Positions 55,190 to 64,000 of a DNA stretch of 64,000 nucleotides are shown one piece after another (positions within the stretch are counted from its first letter, which is position 1; every line of letters starts with the position of its first letter). The notes beneath the pieces are model-generated. The model was not told the origin of the DNA, searched no databases, and saw nothing but the letters and a program-made list of their open reading frames with translations. The position numbers and the translations under genes are program-made. Location of the stretch: NCBI RefSeq assembly GCF_009932555.1, contig NZ_BLJO01000009.1, positions 196,603 to 260,602 on the forward strand. Reading direction: 5' to 3'. The stretch is from Steroidobacter agaridevorans (GTDB taxonomy: Bacteria > Pseudomonadota > Gammaproteobacteria > Steroidobacterales > Steroidobacteraceae).

Positions 55190-57613
55190 TTAAATGCCGA
55201 AACGGAATTGCGCCTCGACGCCATACACGCGCGGCGCCGTTGGTGAGATCGTGAGCGTGCGCACGCCCCATGCGGATTGCGTGGCGCCCACCGCCTCGTA
55301 GCCTTCGTCATCGAACACGTTGCGCACGAAACCGATCAACGTGTAGCGGCCGTCCGGCGCGTTCCATAGCAAACGCACGTCCGTCTCGTCGTACGACGGC
55401 GCGAGGTTGTAGTCGCGCGCAAACACGGAGTAATACGTCTCGTCGCGATATGTCCACGTGCTCGAGAGCGTGAGTGCGCCCAACGGCATCTGCCACGTGT
55501 AGTTGGCGTTGAATGCGATCTTGTTTTCCGGCGAGCTTGGCAAGCGTCCCCCATCGATGCGCTGACCGATCTGCTGACCTGGCACGGGAGTGCCGCAGGG
55601 ACGCGCATCGGGTGCGGTTGCGCGGGTGTCATCGCCATCGATGAAGCAGCGCGTGTCCTGGATCTCGGTGTCGAGATAGCTGTAACTCAGATTCAGCTGC
55701 AGGGCATCGGTGACTGCCCACAATGCTTCCAGCTCCACACCTTGCGATATCGCCTTGTCCAGATTGAAGAAACGCGATTCGTTGATGTTGGACACCGGAT
55801 CGCGGACCGTCGAAGGGTACTGCGCATCCTTGTAGTCGTAATGGAAGATCGACAGGTTCGCGGTCAGGCGCCCGAAGAGGGTCTGCTTGAGGCCCAACTC
55901 GTAGGCATTGATATATTCGGGATCGGTGTAACCCGTGCGGTCCGGTGCAAACGCGCCGGCGTTGAAGCCGCCGCTCTTATAACCTCGCGTGTACTTTGCG
56001 AACGCCATCGTGTCGGCGCTGGGTGACCACTGCAGCCCGGCCGTGCCCGTCGTCGCATGCCACTTGCCACTGAGCGGATTGCGCCGATCGATCTCGCTGT
56101 AGAACGCGTAAGGCACGCCCGCAAAGCCGTACAGCGCACGCGTCCGATACTCGTCCGCGTCTTTGTTGTCCTCCGTGTATCGCAAGCCAATGGTGGTCTT
56201 CCAGGCCGGCGAGAAGTTGTAATCGATCTGGCCGAATACGGCTCGCGCATCGGCATCCAGGAAGGCGCCGGCGATTTGCAGATTGCGGTCGGGATTCGGC
56301 GGCCCGAAGACGGTCGGCGTAGTGGCCGCCATGCGCGGCGTCGCAAGTTGCGTCTGCAGCGGCACGCGCACGCCGGAATTCTGATTCACCTGCTCGTGAT
56401 ACTGATACAGGCCGACGATCCATTGCAGATCGCCGTCGCCGGTCGAGATCAGGTTCAGCTCGTTGCTGTAATACTCCTTGTCCTCCATGTAGAACGCTTC
56501 GATCTGCGGAAAGATCGTGAACGGCACGCCCCCGGCCACGGTCCGGTAGGGACCGCGTTCGATGGTGTCGTAATCGGAGACTTGGGTATAAGTCGAGCCC
56601 GCATAGCCGCCGACGTATTTCAGATCCGCCCAGTCCAGGTGGCCGATCAGCTCCATGACATAGGCGTGCTGGCCGTCCAGATTCGCTCGAAACGGCGTGT
56701 CGTTGTTGTACTGCCGATGGTTGTCGTTGCTCGGATTGGTCGCCGTGAACGGCGCGGACACCGGCTGAGTCGGCGTGCCGTTGAACGTGGAGTTTGGAAA
56801 CAATCCGCCGAAGTATGTCGGCGCGATGTCGTAGGGCGTGGTCGCGATGGTCGAGCGCCGCGCCTGATTCCATTCGGCGTGGCTGTAACGGATCCAGCCT
56901 TCGAGGCGCTCGCCAATGTTGAATTCAAGCTGCTGCTCGACATAGAGATCGTCGCTGACGTTGCCTTCGGTCTCGTCGCTGTTCACGTCGCGAAAGAAGC
57001 CGCGCCCTTGCCCGCCCTTGGTGCCGGCGGTGCGGAACCGTAACCAGTCGGTGATGGGGCCGGAAATCGCCGCTTCGAAATATCTCGTTTCGTAATTGCC
57101 GGCGGTCGCGCGAACTTCGCCCTGGAAGGTGTCGGTCGGTCGCTTGGACACAATATTCAGCGCACCGCCGATCGAATTGCGCCCGTACAGCGTCCCCTGC
57201 GGTCCGCGCAGCACTTCGATGCGATCGATGATGATGGGCCGCTTGCCCGCCTCGTAATTGCTCGCTGTGTAAAAGCCGTCCGAGTAAGCCGCGACGCCGG
57301 GGTCGGAGCCGTAGTTGTTGGTGAGTCGCCCGACACCGCGCAGGCTCATGCGATCCAGGGTGCTCGCGAACGACAGGCCGGGGGTGAAATCGGTCAACTC
57401 GCCAATGGTGATGACACCGATGCGATCGCGCATCTCGGCAGTCATCGCAGTCACCGCGATCGGCACATCCTGCAGGCTTTCGCTGCGCTTCTGCGCCGTG
57501 ACCACGATTTCTTCCAGCAGGTTATCGGCCGCTCCCTGGGCCAGTACCGGACTCGTCGCAGAAATGCCTAACAGGCTGCCGATGGACAGCCACGCTCGTC
57601 CTGTCGCCTTCAT
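55190..57613 (-). CDS. TonB-dependent receptor
   Basis: An 807-residue outer-membrane receptor starting at the ATG at 57613, four bases after GAGGGGG. The signal peptide is MKATGRAWLSIGSLLGISAT to about SPVLA. The TonB box is LLEEIVVTA near 32-40, then VLRGPQGTLYGRNSIGG in the plug and the terminal strand PTAPRVYGVEAQFRFGI. It shares plug motifs and barrel landmarks (YTRGYKSGG, LFPN, LQWIVGLYQYHEQ against LQWIVGLYQYSQK) with the receptor downstream, so the two are paralogues. No STN domain. Substrate unknown. Confidence 0.93.
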   Translation of the reverse strand: MKATGRAWLSIGSLLGISATSPVLAQGAADNLLEEIVVTAQKRSESLQDVPIAVTAMTAEMRDRIGVITIGELTDFTPGLSFASTLDRMSLRGVGRLTNNYGSDPGVAAYSDGFYTASNYEAGKRPIIIDRIEVLRGPQGTLYGRNSIGGALNIVSKRPTDTFQGEVRATAGNYETRYFEAAISGPITDWLRFRTAGTKGGQGRGFFRDVNSDETEGNVSDDLYVEQQLEFNIGERLEGWIRYSHAEWNQARRSTIATTPYDIAPTYFGGLFPNSTFNGTPTQPVSAPFTATNPSNDNHRQYNNDTPFRANLDGQHAYVMELIGHLDWADLKYVGGYAGSTYTQVSDYDTIERGPYRTVAGGVPFTIFPQIEAFYMEDKEYYSNELNLISTGDGDLQWIVGLYQYHEQVNQNSGVRVPLQTQLATPRMAATTPTVFGPPNPDRNLQIAGAFLDADARAVFGQIDYNFSPAWKTTIGLRYTEDNKDADEYRTRALYGFAGVPYAFYSEIDRRNPLSGKWHATTGTAGLQWSPSADTMAFAKYTRGYKSGGFNAGAFAPDRTGYTDPEYINAYELGLKQTLFGRLTANLSIFHYDYKDAQYPSTVRDPVSNINESRFFNLDKAISQGVELEALWAVTDALQLNLSYSYLDTEIQDTRCFIDGDDTRATAPDARPCGTPVPGQQIGQRIDGGRLPSSPENKIAFNANYTWQMPLGALTLSSTWTYRDETYYSVFARDYNLAPSYDETDVRLLWNAPDGRYTLIGFVRNVFDDEGYEAVGATQSAWGVRTLTISPTAPRVYGVEAQFRFGI

Positions 57614-57623
57614 GAATCCCCCT

Positions 57624-57718
57624 CGCACCGCTCACGGTGCGGTCCGAATCGTTATTTGGAATCTAAGGTCGCTCTGCAGACATACCGAGAATAAGAATTT
57701 TTATTGCAGAGTTGCAAT
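57624..57718 (-). promoter_or_regulatory. Leader hairpin and upstream dyads of the second TonB receptor
   Basis: CGCACCG (57624-57630) and CGGTGCG (57635-57641) form a 7-bp stem whose base touches the GAGGGGG ribosome site of the receptor gene, so it could limit access to it. Further upstream is an AT-rich stretch around 57690-57720 holding ATTGCA (57703-57708) and TGCAAT (57713-57718). This is the likely promoter/operator zone in the 246-bp gap to kbl; boxes cannot be set with confidence. Confidence 0.4.
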
Positions 57719-57859
57719 ATGCCTCGACAATCCTGCAGCTCAGAACTGTACTCGGTCTTCTAGAAAGCTGTACTCCAGTGCGTGGAACCTAGCTGACCTG
57801 CTAGCCGTCATCCGCACAGTGGCACAATCCGGCGCTGCGGCTCGGGCAGTGAGGTCGAT

Positions 57860-59050
57860 GTGAAGCAGGACTTTCTTCAGCGATTGACGGCAGAGACGGA
57901 ACAACTGCGCGTGCAAGGACTGTTCAAACCGGAGCGGGTCCTGAGCTCGCCGCAAAGCTCCTCGGTGCGGGTGATCGGCGGCGAAGAAGTCTTGAACCTG
58001 TGCGCCAACAATTACCTTGGGTTGGCCAATCATGCTTCGGTGCGCGAGGCGGCCCGTCTGGCGCTCGACCGTTACGGTTACGGCATGGCCTCGGTGCGTT
58101 TCATCTGCGGCACGCACCAGATCCACAAGGATCTGGAAGAACGATTGAGCCGGTTTCTCGGCACCGACGACACGATTCTCTATTCCTCCTGCTTCGACGC
58201 CAACGGCGGTTTGTTCGAAACCTTGCTCGATGAGCAGGACGCGGTGATCAGCGACGCGCTGAATCACGCCAGCATCATCGACGGCATCCGTCTATGCAAA
58301 GCGCAGCGTTTTCGTTACGCCAACAACGATCTGGACGAGCTGGAAACGCGCCTGAAAGAAGCGGCGAACTGCCGGGTGCGCCTGATCGCCACCGACGGCG
58401 TATTCTCGATGGATGGCGTGATCGCACGCTTGAAGGAGATCTGCGATCTGGCCGATCGTTACGACGCGCTCGTGATGGTCGATGATTCGCATTCGGTCGG
58501 CTTCGTCGGCGAGCGCGGCCGGGGCACGCATGAACTGCGAGGCGTGATGGATCGCGTCGATATCATCACCGGTACACTCGGCAAGGCGCTCGGCGGCGCT
58601 GCCGGCGGCTATACATCGGGCCGCAAAGAGATCGTCGCGTGGCTTCGCCAGCGCTCGCGGCCTTATTTGTTCTCGAACAGCATCCCGCCCTTCATCGCCG
58701 CGGCGAGCCTGCGGGTGCTGGATCTGCTGGAAGCAGACGATAAGTTGCGCTCGCGCCTGTGGGACAACGCCGCGCACTTCCGTAAACAAATGACTGCAGC
58801 CGGCTTCGATCTCGTGCCGGGCGAGCACCCCATCATTCCAGTCATGCTCGGCGACGCCAAAGTTGCCGCCGAGTTCGCGCAGCGGCTGCTCCAGCACGGT
58901 GTTTATGTCATCGGCTTCTCATTCCCTGTGGTCCCCCACGGCAAGGCGCGCATCCGCACACAGATGTCGGCGGCTCACACGACCCAACAACTGGACAAAG
59001 CCGTGGCTGCATTCACCGCAGTAGGCAAAGAGCTCGGCGTCATTCGATAA
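57860..59050 (+). CDS. kbl: 2-amino-3-ketobutyrate CoA ligase (glycine C-acetyltransferase)
   Basis: A 396-residue alpha-oxoamine synthase starting at GTG. Features are [26 protein letters not shown], the conserved [20 protein letters not shown] and the PLP-binding Lys242 in [15 protein letters not shown]. It splits 2-amino-3-ketobutyrate with CoA into glycine and acetyl-CoA. The length and sequence match Kbl rather than BioF. tdh follows 51 bp downstream, giving the usual two-step threonine catabolism. Confidence 0.95.
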   Translation: MKQDFLQRLTAETEQLRVQGLFKPERVLSSPQSSSVRVIGGEEVLNLCANNYLGLANHASVREAARLALDRYGYGMASVRFICGTHQIHKDLEERLSRFLGTDDTILYSSCFDANGGLFETLLDEQDAVISDALNHASIIDGIRLCKAQRFRYANNDLDELETRLKEAANCRVRLIATDGVFSMDGVIARLKEICDLADRYDALVMVDDSHSVGFVGERGRGTHELRGVMDRVDIITGTLGKALGGAAGGYTSGRKEIVAWLRQRSRPYLFSNSIPPFIAAASLRVLDLLEADDKLRSRLWDNAAHFRKQMTAAGFDLVPGEHPIIPVMLGDAKVAAEFAQRLLQHGVYVIGFSFPVVPHGKARIRTQMSAAHTTQQLDKAVAAFTAVGKELGVIR

Positions 59051-59101
59051 TCTGCAGCGCCCACGCTGCTTTGTTCAATCGATCAACACAAGCACACACT
59101 C

Positions 59102-60123
<1,022 letters not shown>

Positions 60124-60133
<10 letters not shown>

Positions 60134-60176
60134 ACGACAACCTGAACGGCGCAGTTCTTCCGGGCTGAGAACTGCG
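60124..60176 (+). terminator. Tandem 12-bp repeat and stem-loop at the end of tdh
   Basis: GACAACCTGAAC occurs twice in direct succession (60124-60135, 60136-60147), and the first copy contains the tdh stop codon. Immediately after, CGCAGTTCT (60150-60158) and AGAACTGCG (60168-60176) form a 9-bp stem with a nine-base loop. No T run follows, so intrinsic termination would be weak. Confidence 0.5.
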
Positions 60177-60301
60177 TCAAGAATCCTCGCGCCTGTTCAT
60201 TCAGGTCACATCCGCCCGCCCCGTTCAGCCGAATCCCCAAAAGCTTGCGGCATCCTCGTTCAGGATTTGCCGCGCCGGACGCCCATTGCAAGGGGAAAGC
60301 T

Positions 60302-61735
60302 ATGTCCTTCAGCGCGATTCTCGAGTTCACACCCTGGCCCACGCTTTCGATATTGATCTTATTCATCGTGGCGGTCTTCGTACTCTTTCTGGCGCGAGAT
60401 ACGGCTCACCAGGCCATCCGTACGGCGACCAGCGCGATAGCCCGCGGCCTGCGGCTGGCATCGCATTCGACGACGCATCTCGAGGCGAGGCTCGCGACAC
60501 GCAATCGAGACGTTCTGCTGGCGGCGGGACGCGAGGCGAAGGAACGGATCATCGAGCGCGAGTTCGAGCGCATCAGCGACAGCGTGCGCAAGGATCTCTC
60601 CAACTATCCGACGCTGCATCGAGCGCTGAGCGAGTCGATCCGGCGCATCGAGGAGGATCATCAGGCGGCCGTCGACGTGCCGCCGGAAGCGCCGGGCTGG
60701 GTGCGGGCGGTCGACGCAGTGTCGAAGATGGAAGGCAAGAACGGTGCAGCCGCCATCCTCGAAGACATCCACAAGTCGCTGGTCAAAGCTCACAAGGAAG
60801 CGATGGACTCCTATCGCGAAGCCAGCTCCGAGCGGCACGGGCTGCTCCGCAAGATGATGCCGGAATGGCGCGTCATCAAAGAAACGCTCGACCGCGTCAT
60901 GGCGTCCGTCGAGAGCCTGCTGAACCGGGCCACCGCCATCGACCGGCACATGCAGGACTATCAGGACATCGTGCGCGGCCACGACCACGCCGTCTCGACA
61001 TTGTCGTCCTCATCGGTGGTGCAGTTCTTCGTCTCGGGACTGGTGCTGCTGATCGCGATCGGCGGCGCGGCGATCAACTTCTCGCTGATCGCCCGCCCCA
61101 TGTCGGAGATGGTCGGCGGCACCAGTTACATCGGCTCGTTCCGGACCGCCGACATTGCCGCACTCGTGATCATCATGGTCGAGATCTCGATGGGCCTGTT
61201 CCTGATGGAATCTCTGCGCATCACGCGCTTGTTCCCGGTCATCGCCGCGCTGCCCGACAAGATGCGCGTGCGAATGATCTGGATCACTTTCAGCCTGCTC
61301 ACGCTGCTGGCCAGCGTCGAGGCCGGCCTTGCTTATATGCGCGAGGTGCTGCTCCAGGACGAACTGGCAACGGGCGCGCTGCTGCGCGGAGAAGATAGCG
61401 GCGGTCTGCAGAACGAATATTTGTGGATCACGACGGCCGCGCAGATGGGCATGGGCTTCATTCTGCCGTTCGCTCTGACCTTCGTGGCGATTCCGTTCGA
61501 AACGTTCGTGCACTCCTCGCGAACCGTGCTGGGCCTGTGCGGCATCGGCCTGCTCAGAGCCGTGGCATTGTTCCTCCGGGTGCTGAGCAACTCCTTCCAC
61601 CATATCGGCAAGTTGCTGGAGCGTCTCTACGATCTGCCGCTGTTCGTACCGCTGTGGCTGGAAAAGGCTCGGGCGAAAGCGGCGGACGAGGAACGGGCAC
61701 GGGAAATCGTCCCAGTTCAGGAGGCGCAGACATGA
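60302..61735 (+). CDS. Polytopic membrane protein with long helical domain, unknown function
   Basis: A 477-residue protein starting at the ATG at 60302, which has AGGGGAAA at good spacing. One membrane helix (about 14-31) is followed by roughly 200 residues of soluble, charged, mostly helical sequence (for example REAKERIIEREFERISDSV and ESIRRIEEDHQAA), then five hydrophobic segments (about 239-262, 282-303, 325-346, 373-400, 406-427) and a basic/acidic tail. I recognise no family. The next gene, a von Willebrand A lipoprotein, overlaps its stop by 4 bp, so the two are translationally coupled and probably form a membrane complex. It could be a sensor or scaffold; no catalytic motif is visible. 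Confidence 0.8.
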   Translation: MSFSAILEFTPWPTLSILILFIVAVFVLFLARDTAHQAIRTATSAIARGLRLASHSTTHLEARLATRNRDVLLAAGREAKERIIEREFERISDSVRKDLSNYPTLHRALSESIRRIEEDHQAAVDVPPEAPGWVRAVDAVSKMEGKNGAAAILEDIHKSLVKAHKEAMDSYREASSERHGLLRKMMPEWRVIKETLDRVMASVESLLNRATAIDRHMQDYQDIVRGHDHAVSTLSSSSVVQFFVSGLVLLIAIGGAAINFSLIARPMSEMVGGTSYIGSFRTADIAALVIIMVEISMGLFLMESLRITRLFPVIAALPDKMRVRMIWITFSLLTLLASVEAGLAYMREVLLQDELATGALLRGEDSGGLQNEYLWITTAAQMGMGFILPFALTFVAIPFETFVHSSRTVLGLCGIGLLRAVALFLRVLSNSFHHIGKLLERLYDLPLFVPLWLEKARAKAADEERAREIVPVQEAQT

Positions 61736-62367
61736 AGGCATTCATCCTGGCCCTGACGGCGCTCCTGATCGGCGGCTGCACGCCGAGCGCGCCACGCAAC
61801 ACGGGCGTCTATCTGCTGCTCGATACATCGGGCACGTATAACGAGGAGCTGAAGAAGGCTCAGAGCATCATTCTGTACACGCTCTCGAAACTGCAGCCGA
61901 CCGACTCCTTTGCCGTGGCCCGCATCGATACCGGCAGCTTCAGCGAGAAGGACATCATCGCCAAGGCCACCTTCGACGATCGGCCCAGCAGCGCCAACGT
62001 GCAGAAGCGCGCCTTCGCCGATGCCATCAAGACCTTCGTCGATCACTCGCAGGCGGCGAGCTACACCGACATCACCGGCGGACTGCTCCAGGGCATCGAG
62101 TTCCTCAACGAGAAGAACTCCGGCCGCAAGGCCATCCTGATCTTCTCGGATCTGAAGGAAGATCTCGAGAAAGGCTACGTGCGCGATGTACCGCTCGACC
62201 TGGAGGGCTTCGAAGTCGTTGCACTCAACGTCACCAAGCTGCGCTCGGACAACTACGATCCTCGCGAGTATCTCGCGCGCGTCGATACCTGGCGCCAGCG
62301 CGTTGAAAAAGCAGGCGGACGCTGGCGAATGATCAACGATCTGGAGCGCCTCGACGGTCTGTTGTGA
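61732..62367 (+). CDS. von Willebrand factor A-domain lipoprotein
   Basis: A 211-residue predicted lipoprotein: the signal peptide MKAFILALTALLIGGC ends in a lipobox with Cys16, followed by a compact vWA fold. The MIDAS metal site is largely visible as DTSGT at 31-35 (D.S.T form), a Thr in YTDITGG near 112 and the Asp in LIFSDLKED at 140. Almost nothing but the vWA domain is present. It overlaps the preceding membrane-protein gene (ATGA) and lies 18 bp upstream of the cell-wall hydrolase gene. A metal-dependent protein-binding role in the periplasm is likely; the partner is unknown. Confidence 0.85.
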   Translation: MKAFILALTALLIGGCTPSAPRNTGVYLLLDTSGTYNEELKKAQSIILYTLSKLQPTDSFAVARIDTGSFSEKDIIAKATFDDRPSSANVQKRAFADAIKTFVDHSQAASYTDITGGLLQGIEFLNEKNSGRKAILIFSDLKEDLEKGYVRDVPLDLEGFEVVALNVTKLRSDNYDPREYLARVDTWRQRVEKAGGRWRMINDLERLDGLL

Positions 62368-62385
62368 CGTCCGACGACTGAAGCG

Positions 62386-62988
62386 ATGCTGAGATCGTTG
62401 TACTACGACGTACGGGGCTGGTTCGTACTCCGACGCCGCAGGCTGGCCATGTATTGGGCGCTCCGGGACCGGGGAGACGCCCCGTTCTTCGCGTTTCTCA
62501 GCCTGCCGTTCGTCGCGGTCGGCCTCATTGTTTATTTTGCCTACGCCGCGCGCTCGACGTACGACGGCTCGCAGATCGATGCAGGCAAGCTGCGAGCGCG
62601 CGAGATTCGCTGCCTCGCCGAGAACATTTATTTCGAGGCGCGCGGCGAGACGCTGAAGGGTCAGTACGCGGTCGCGGAAGTCACGATGAATCGGCTGGCC
62701 TCGCCGTACTTCCCCGACACGATCTGCGAGGTCGTGCACGACACCCGCTGGGATCGATCGCGACGCCAGCTGGTCGCGCACTTCTCGTGGACTGCGCTCA
62801 AGCTGCGCCTGGAGTCAGGCAGCCCCGCTTGGAAACAAGCCATGGACGTGGCGACGACGGTTTATCACGGCTACTACGAGCCGGTGGTGCCGGACGCTTT
62901 GTTCTATCACGCCACCAGCGTGAATCCTTACTGGGCGAGCTCGAAGAAAGTGGTTGCCCGGATCGGCAACCACATTTTTTATCGGTGA
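62386..62988 (+). CDS. Membrane-anchored SleB/CwlJ-type cell-wall hydrolase
   Basis: A 200-residue protein with a basic N-terminus (LRRRRLAMYW), one membrane helix at about 35-55 and a periplasmic Hydrolase_2 (SleB/CwlJ) domain. The catalytic-site motif LAENIYFEARGE is at 77-88, and VAEVTMNRLASPYFPDTICEVV and the ending FYHATSVNPYW complete the fold. These enzymes cleave peptidoglycan; in non-sporing bacteria they act in wall remodelling. It is the third gene of the cassette and was probably recruited to act with the vWA lipoprotein. The ribosome site is weak. Confidence 0.88.
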   Translation: MLRSLYYDVRGWFVLRRRRLAMYWALRDRGDAPFFAFLSLPFVAVGLIVYFAYAARSTYDGSQIDAGKLRAREIRCLAENIYFEARGETLKGQYAVAEVTMNRLASPYFPDTICEVVHDTRWDRSRRQLVAHFSWTALKLRLESGSPAWKQAMDVATTVYHGYYEPVVPDALFYHATSVNPYWASSKKVVARIGNHIFYR

Positions 62989-63355
62989 CGGCCATTGCCC
63001 GGCCACATGCGCTGATTTCCAGTACGGCGAGGCTTCGTGCGTCATGGCAAACGCAGCCATTGTTGCCGCACAGCCACGATCCTGCAGCGCGCGCCGAGTT
63101 TTTAATTTCACTTCTATAGCCGCTTCATCTTGGCTGCGCCAGCAGCGCTCGACGTGCGCGTTGTCGTTCTGATACATTTGAATCGCATAAATTGTGAATG
63201 GCGCGCAATCATGCCGCCTCCTGGCCGCAAGAGCTGCAACAGCTCGTTTCCGGACCCGGCGTCGACCGGGCAACGCGGCCGCTTTTCGCTTCATTTCCAG
63301 GGAAGCCCATCCCCAACAGCAGTGGAGGCCTCTTCAATCCATCAGGAGAGCATCC
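62989..63355 (+). promoter_or_regulatory. 367-bp intergenic region before the fourth TonB receptor
   Basis: This stretch contains no convincing gene. It has an AT-richer segment at about 63095-63200, the probable promoter zone, and a small GC dyad (CCCGG/CCGGG around 63258-63275). AGGAGAG ahead of the receptor ATG is clear. No terminator with a T run was seen after the hydrolase gene. Confidence 0.4.
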
Positions 63356-64000
63356 ATGACCAGCACCTCTTTGAGGCGCGCCTTAGGCCGCGCACTCTGT
63401 ACGACCCCGATCCTCCTCGTGACATCGCTTGCCGTGGCACAGGAGCAGAAACAAACATCGGCCGGAGCGCCGTTGGAAGAAGTTATCGTCACCGGTTCAG
63501 CCATCCGACGCGTGGAGGCGGAAGCATCCTTGCCAGTGCAAGTGTTGGACTCGCAGGCCATCCAGCGCACCGGCGCCGCATCGGTCGTCGATCTCATGCA
63601 GCGCTTGCCGACGATCCAGGGCGCGACCGTTGAGTCCGATGCGGTGGGCGCCGCGACGTTCGGCTTCTCGGGCGTCTCGGTCCATAACATCGGCGAGAAC
63701 CGCACGCTGGTGCTGCTCAATGGCCGGCGCATGGCCCAGTTCGGCGGGCAGACGCTGACCGGCTTCGCCGCCGCCGTCGACCTCAACAGCATTCCGGTCT
63801 CGGCAATTCAGCGGGTGGAGATTTTGACGTCCGGTGCGTCGGCGCTGTACGGCTCGGACGCCGTCGCGGGCGTGGTGAACTTCATCACCAAAGACAAGAC
63901 GATGGATCGCGACGTGTCGGCGCGCTACTACGCGCCCGAGGACGGCGCGCAGGAGCGTGGCGTCAGTCTCAGCGCCGGCATCGGCGACTATGAAAACAGT
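63356..64000 (+). CDS. TonB-dependent receptor, C-terminus beyond window
   Basis: The first 215 residues of a receptor, open to the window edge. The ATG at 63356 has AGGAGAG seven bases upstream and begins a signal peptide (RALCTTPILLVTSLAVAQE). The TonB box is LEEVIVTGS near 40-48, and the plug shows TLVLLNGRRMAQFGG, IPVSAIQRVEILTSGASALY and GSDAVAGVVNFITK. The VTGSAIRR start and the SGASALYGSDAVAGVVN plug place it in the large family of receptors with N-terminal VTGS(R/A)I motif, a different subgroup from the two receptors at 52-57 kb. Substrate unknown. Confidence 0.92.
   Translation, partial: MTSTSLRRALGRALCTTPILLVTSLAVAQEQKQTSAGAPLEEVIVTGSAIRRVEAEASLPVQVLDSQAIQRTGAASVVDLMQRLPTIQGATVESDAVGAATFGFSGVSVHNIGENRTLVLLNGRRMAQFGGQTLTGFAAAVDLNSIPVSAIQRVEILTSGASALYGSDAVAGVVNFITKDKTMDRDVSARYYAPEDGAQERGVSLSAGIGDYENS

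Overview
The window is 64 kb of GC-rich, densely coding chromosomal DNA from a Gram-negative bacterium, most probably a gammaproteobacterium. The evidence is a complete mlaFEDCB operon with mlaA, BepA, Hsp15, SixA, a SUF operon led by an Rrf2 regulator, GlpD and PutA. Four TonB-dependent receptors, paired short-chain dehydrogenases and paired acyl-CoA dehydrogenases recall Steroidobacter/Nevskia-like degraders of complex organics. That placement is inference; the window has no 16S rRNA gene. I see no prophage, insertion sequence, CRISPR array or replication origin.

Layout. 1-13.8 kb is an accessory, apparently catabolic island. A minus-strand operon encodes a TonB receptor with an STN signalling domain, an aldehyde dehydrogenase, an MFS transporter and an Xaa-Pro aminopeptidase cut by the window edge. 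Opposite lie two SDR genes. A second minus-strand operon encodes 2-oxoacid dehydrogenase E1-alpha, E1-beta, a free lipoyl domain and a VOC protein. It is followed by a FecI-type sigma factor, a FecR-type anti-sigma factor and an orphan copy of only the FecR N-terminal domain. 13.8-21.7 kb holds a PEP-CTERM protein, tRNA-Ser(CGA) with a terminator, a very large lipoprotein subtilase with FG-GAP-like and cysteine-rich repeats plus a GlyGly-CTERM-like tail, bepA and mlaA. 21.7-22.4 kb is a HigBA-like toxin-antitoxin pair with a well-defined promoter/operator. 22.4-28 kb carries an aminotransferase, the mla phospholipid-transport operon and a class I aldolase. 28-35 kb is the SUF iron-sulfur operon (regulator, sufBCDS, sufU, sufT, Rieske protein), followed by sixA and a cysteine-cluster protein.

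36-50.5 kb is mostly housekeeping: putA, a thioredoxin/TPR chaperone, a YhhQ transporter, a MOSC protein, two acyl-CoA dehydrogenases with a phosphotransferase, XdhC, Hsp15 and glpD. 50.5-57.6 kb has a DUF885 peptidase-like protein and two adjacent TonB receptors of the same type. 57.8-60.1 kb is the kbl-tdh threonine-degradation pair. 60.3-63 kb is a compact three-gene cassette: a polytopic membrane protein with a long helical domain, a von Willebrand A lipoprotein and a membrane-anchored SleB-type cell-wall hydrolase. I do not recognise it as a described system. The window closes inside a fourth TonB receptor gene.

The best candidates for something new are the cassette at 60.3-63 kb, the soluble orphan anti-sigma domain at 13.4 kb, the E1 operon with a lone lipoyl protein but no local E2, and the subtilase carrying two different anchoring signals. 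All motif positions were read by eye; no database search was run.
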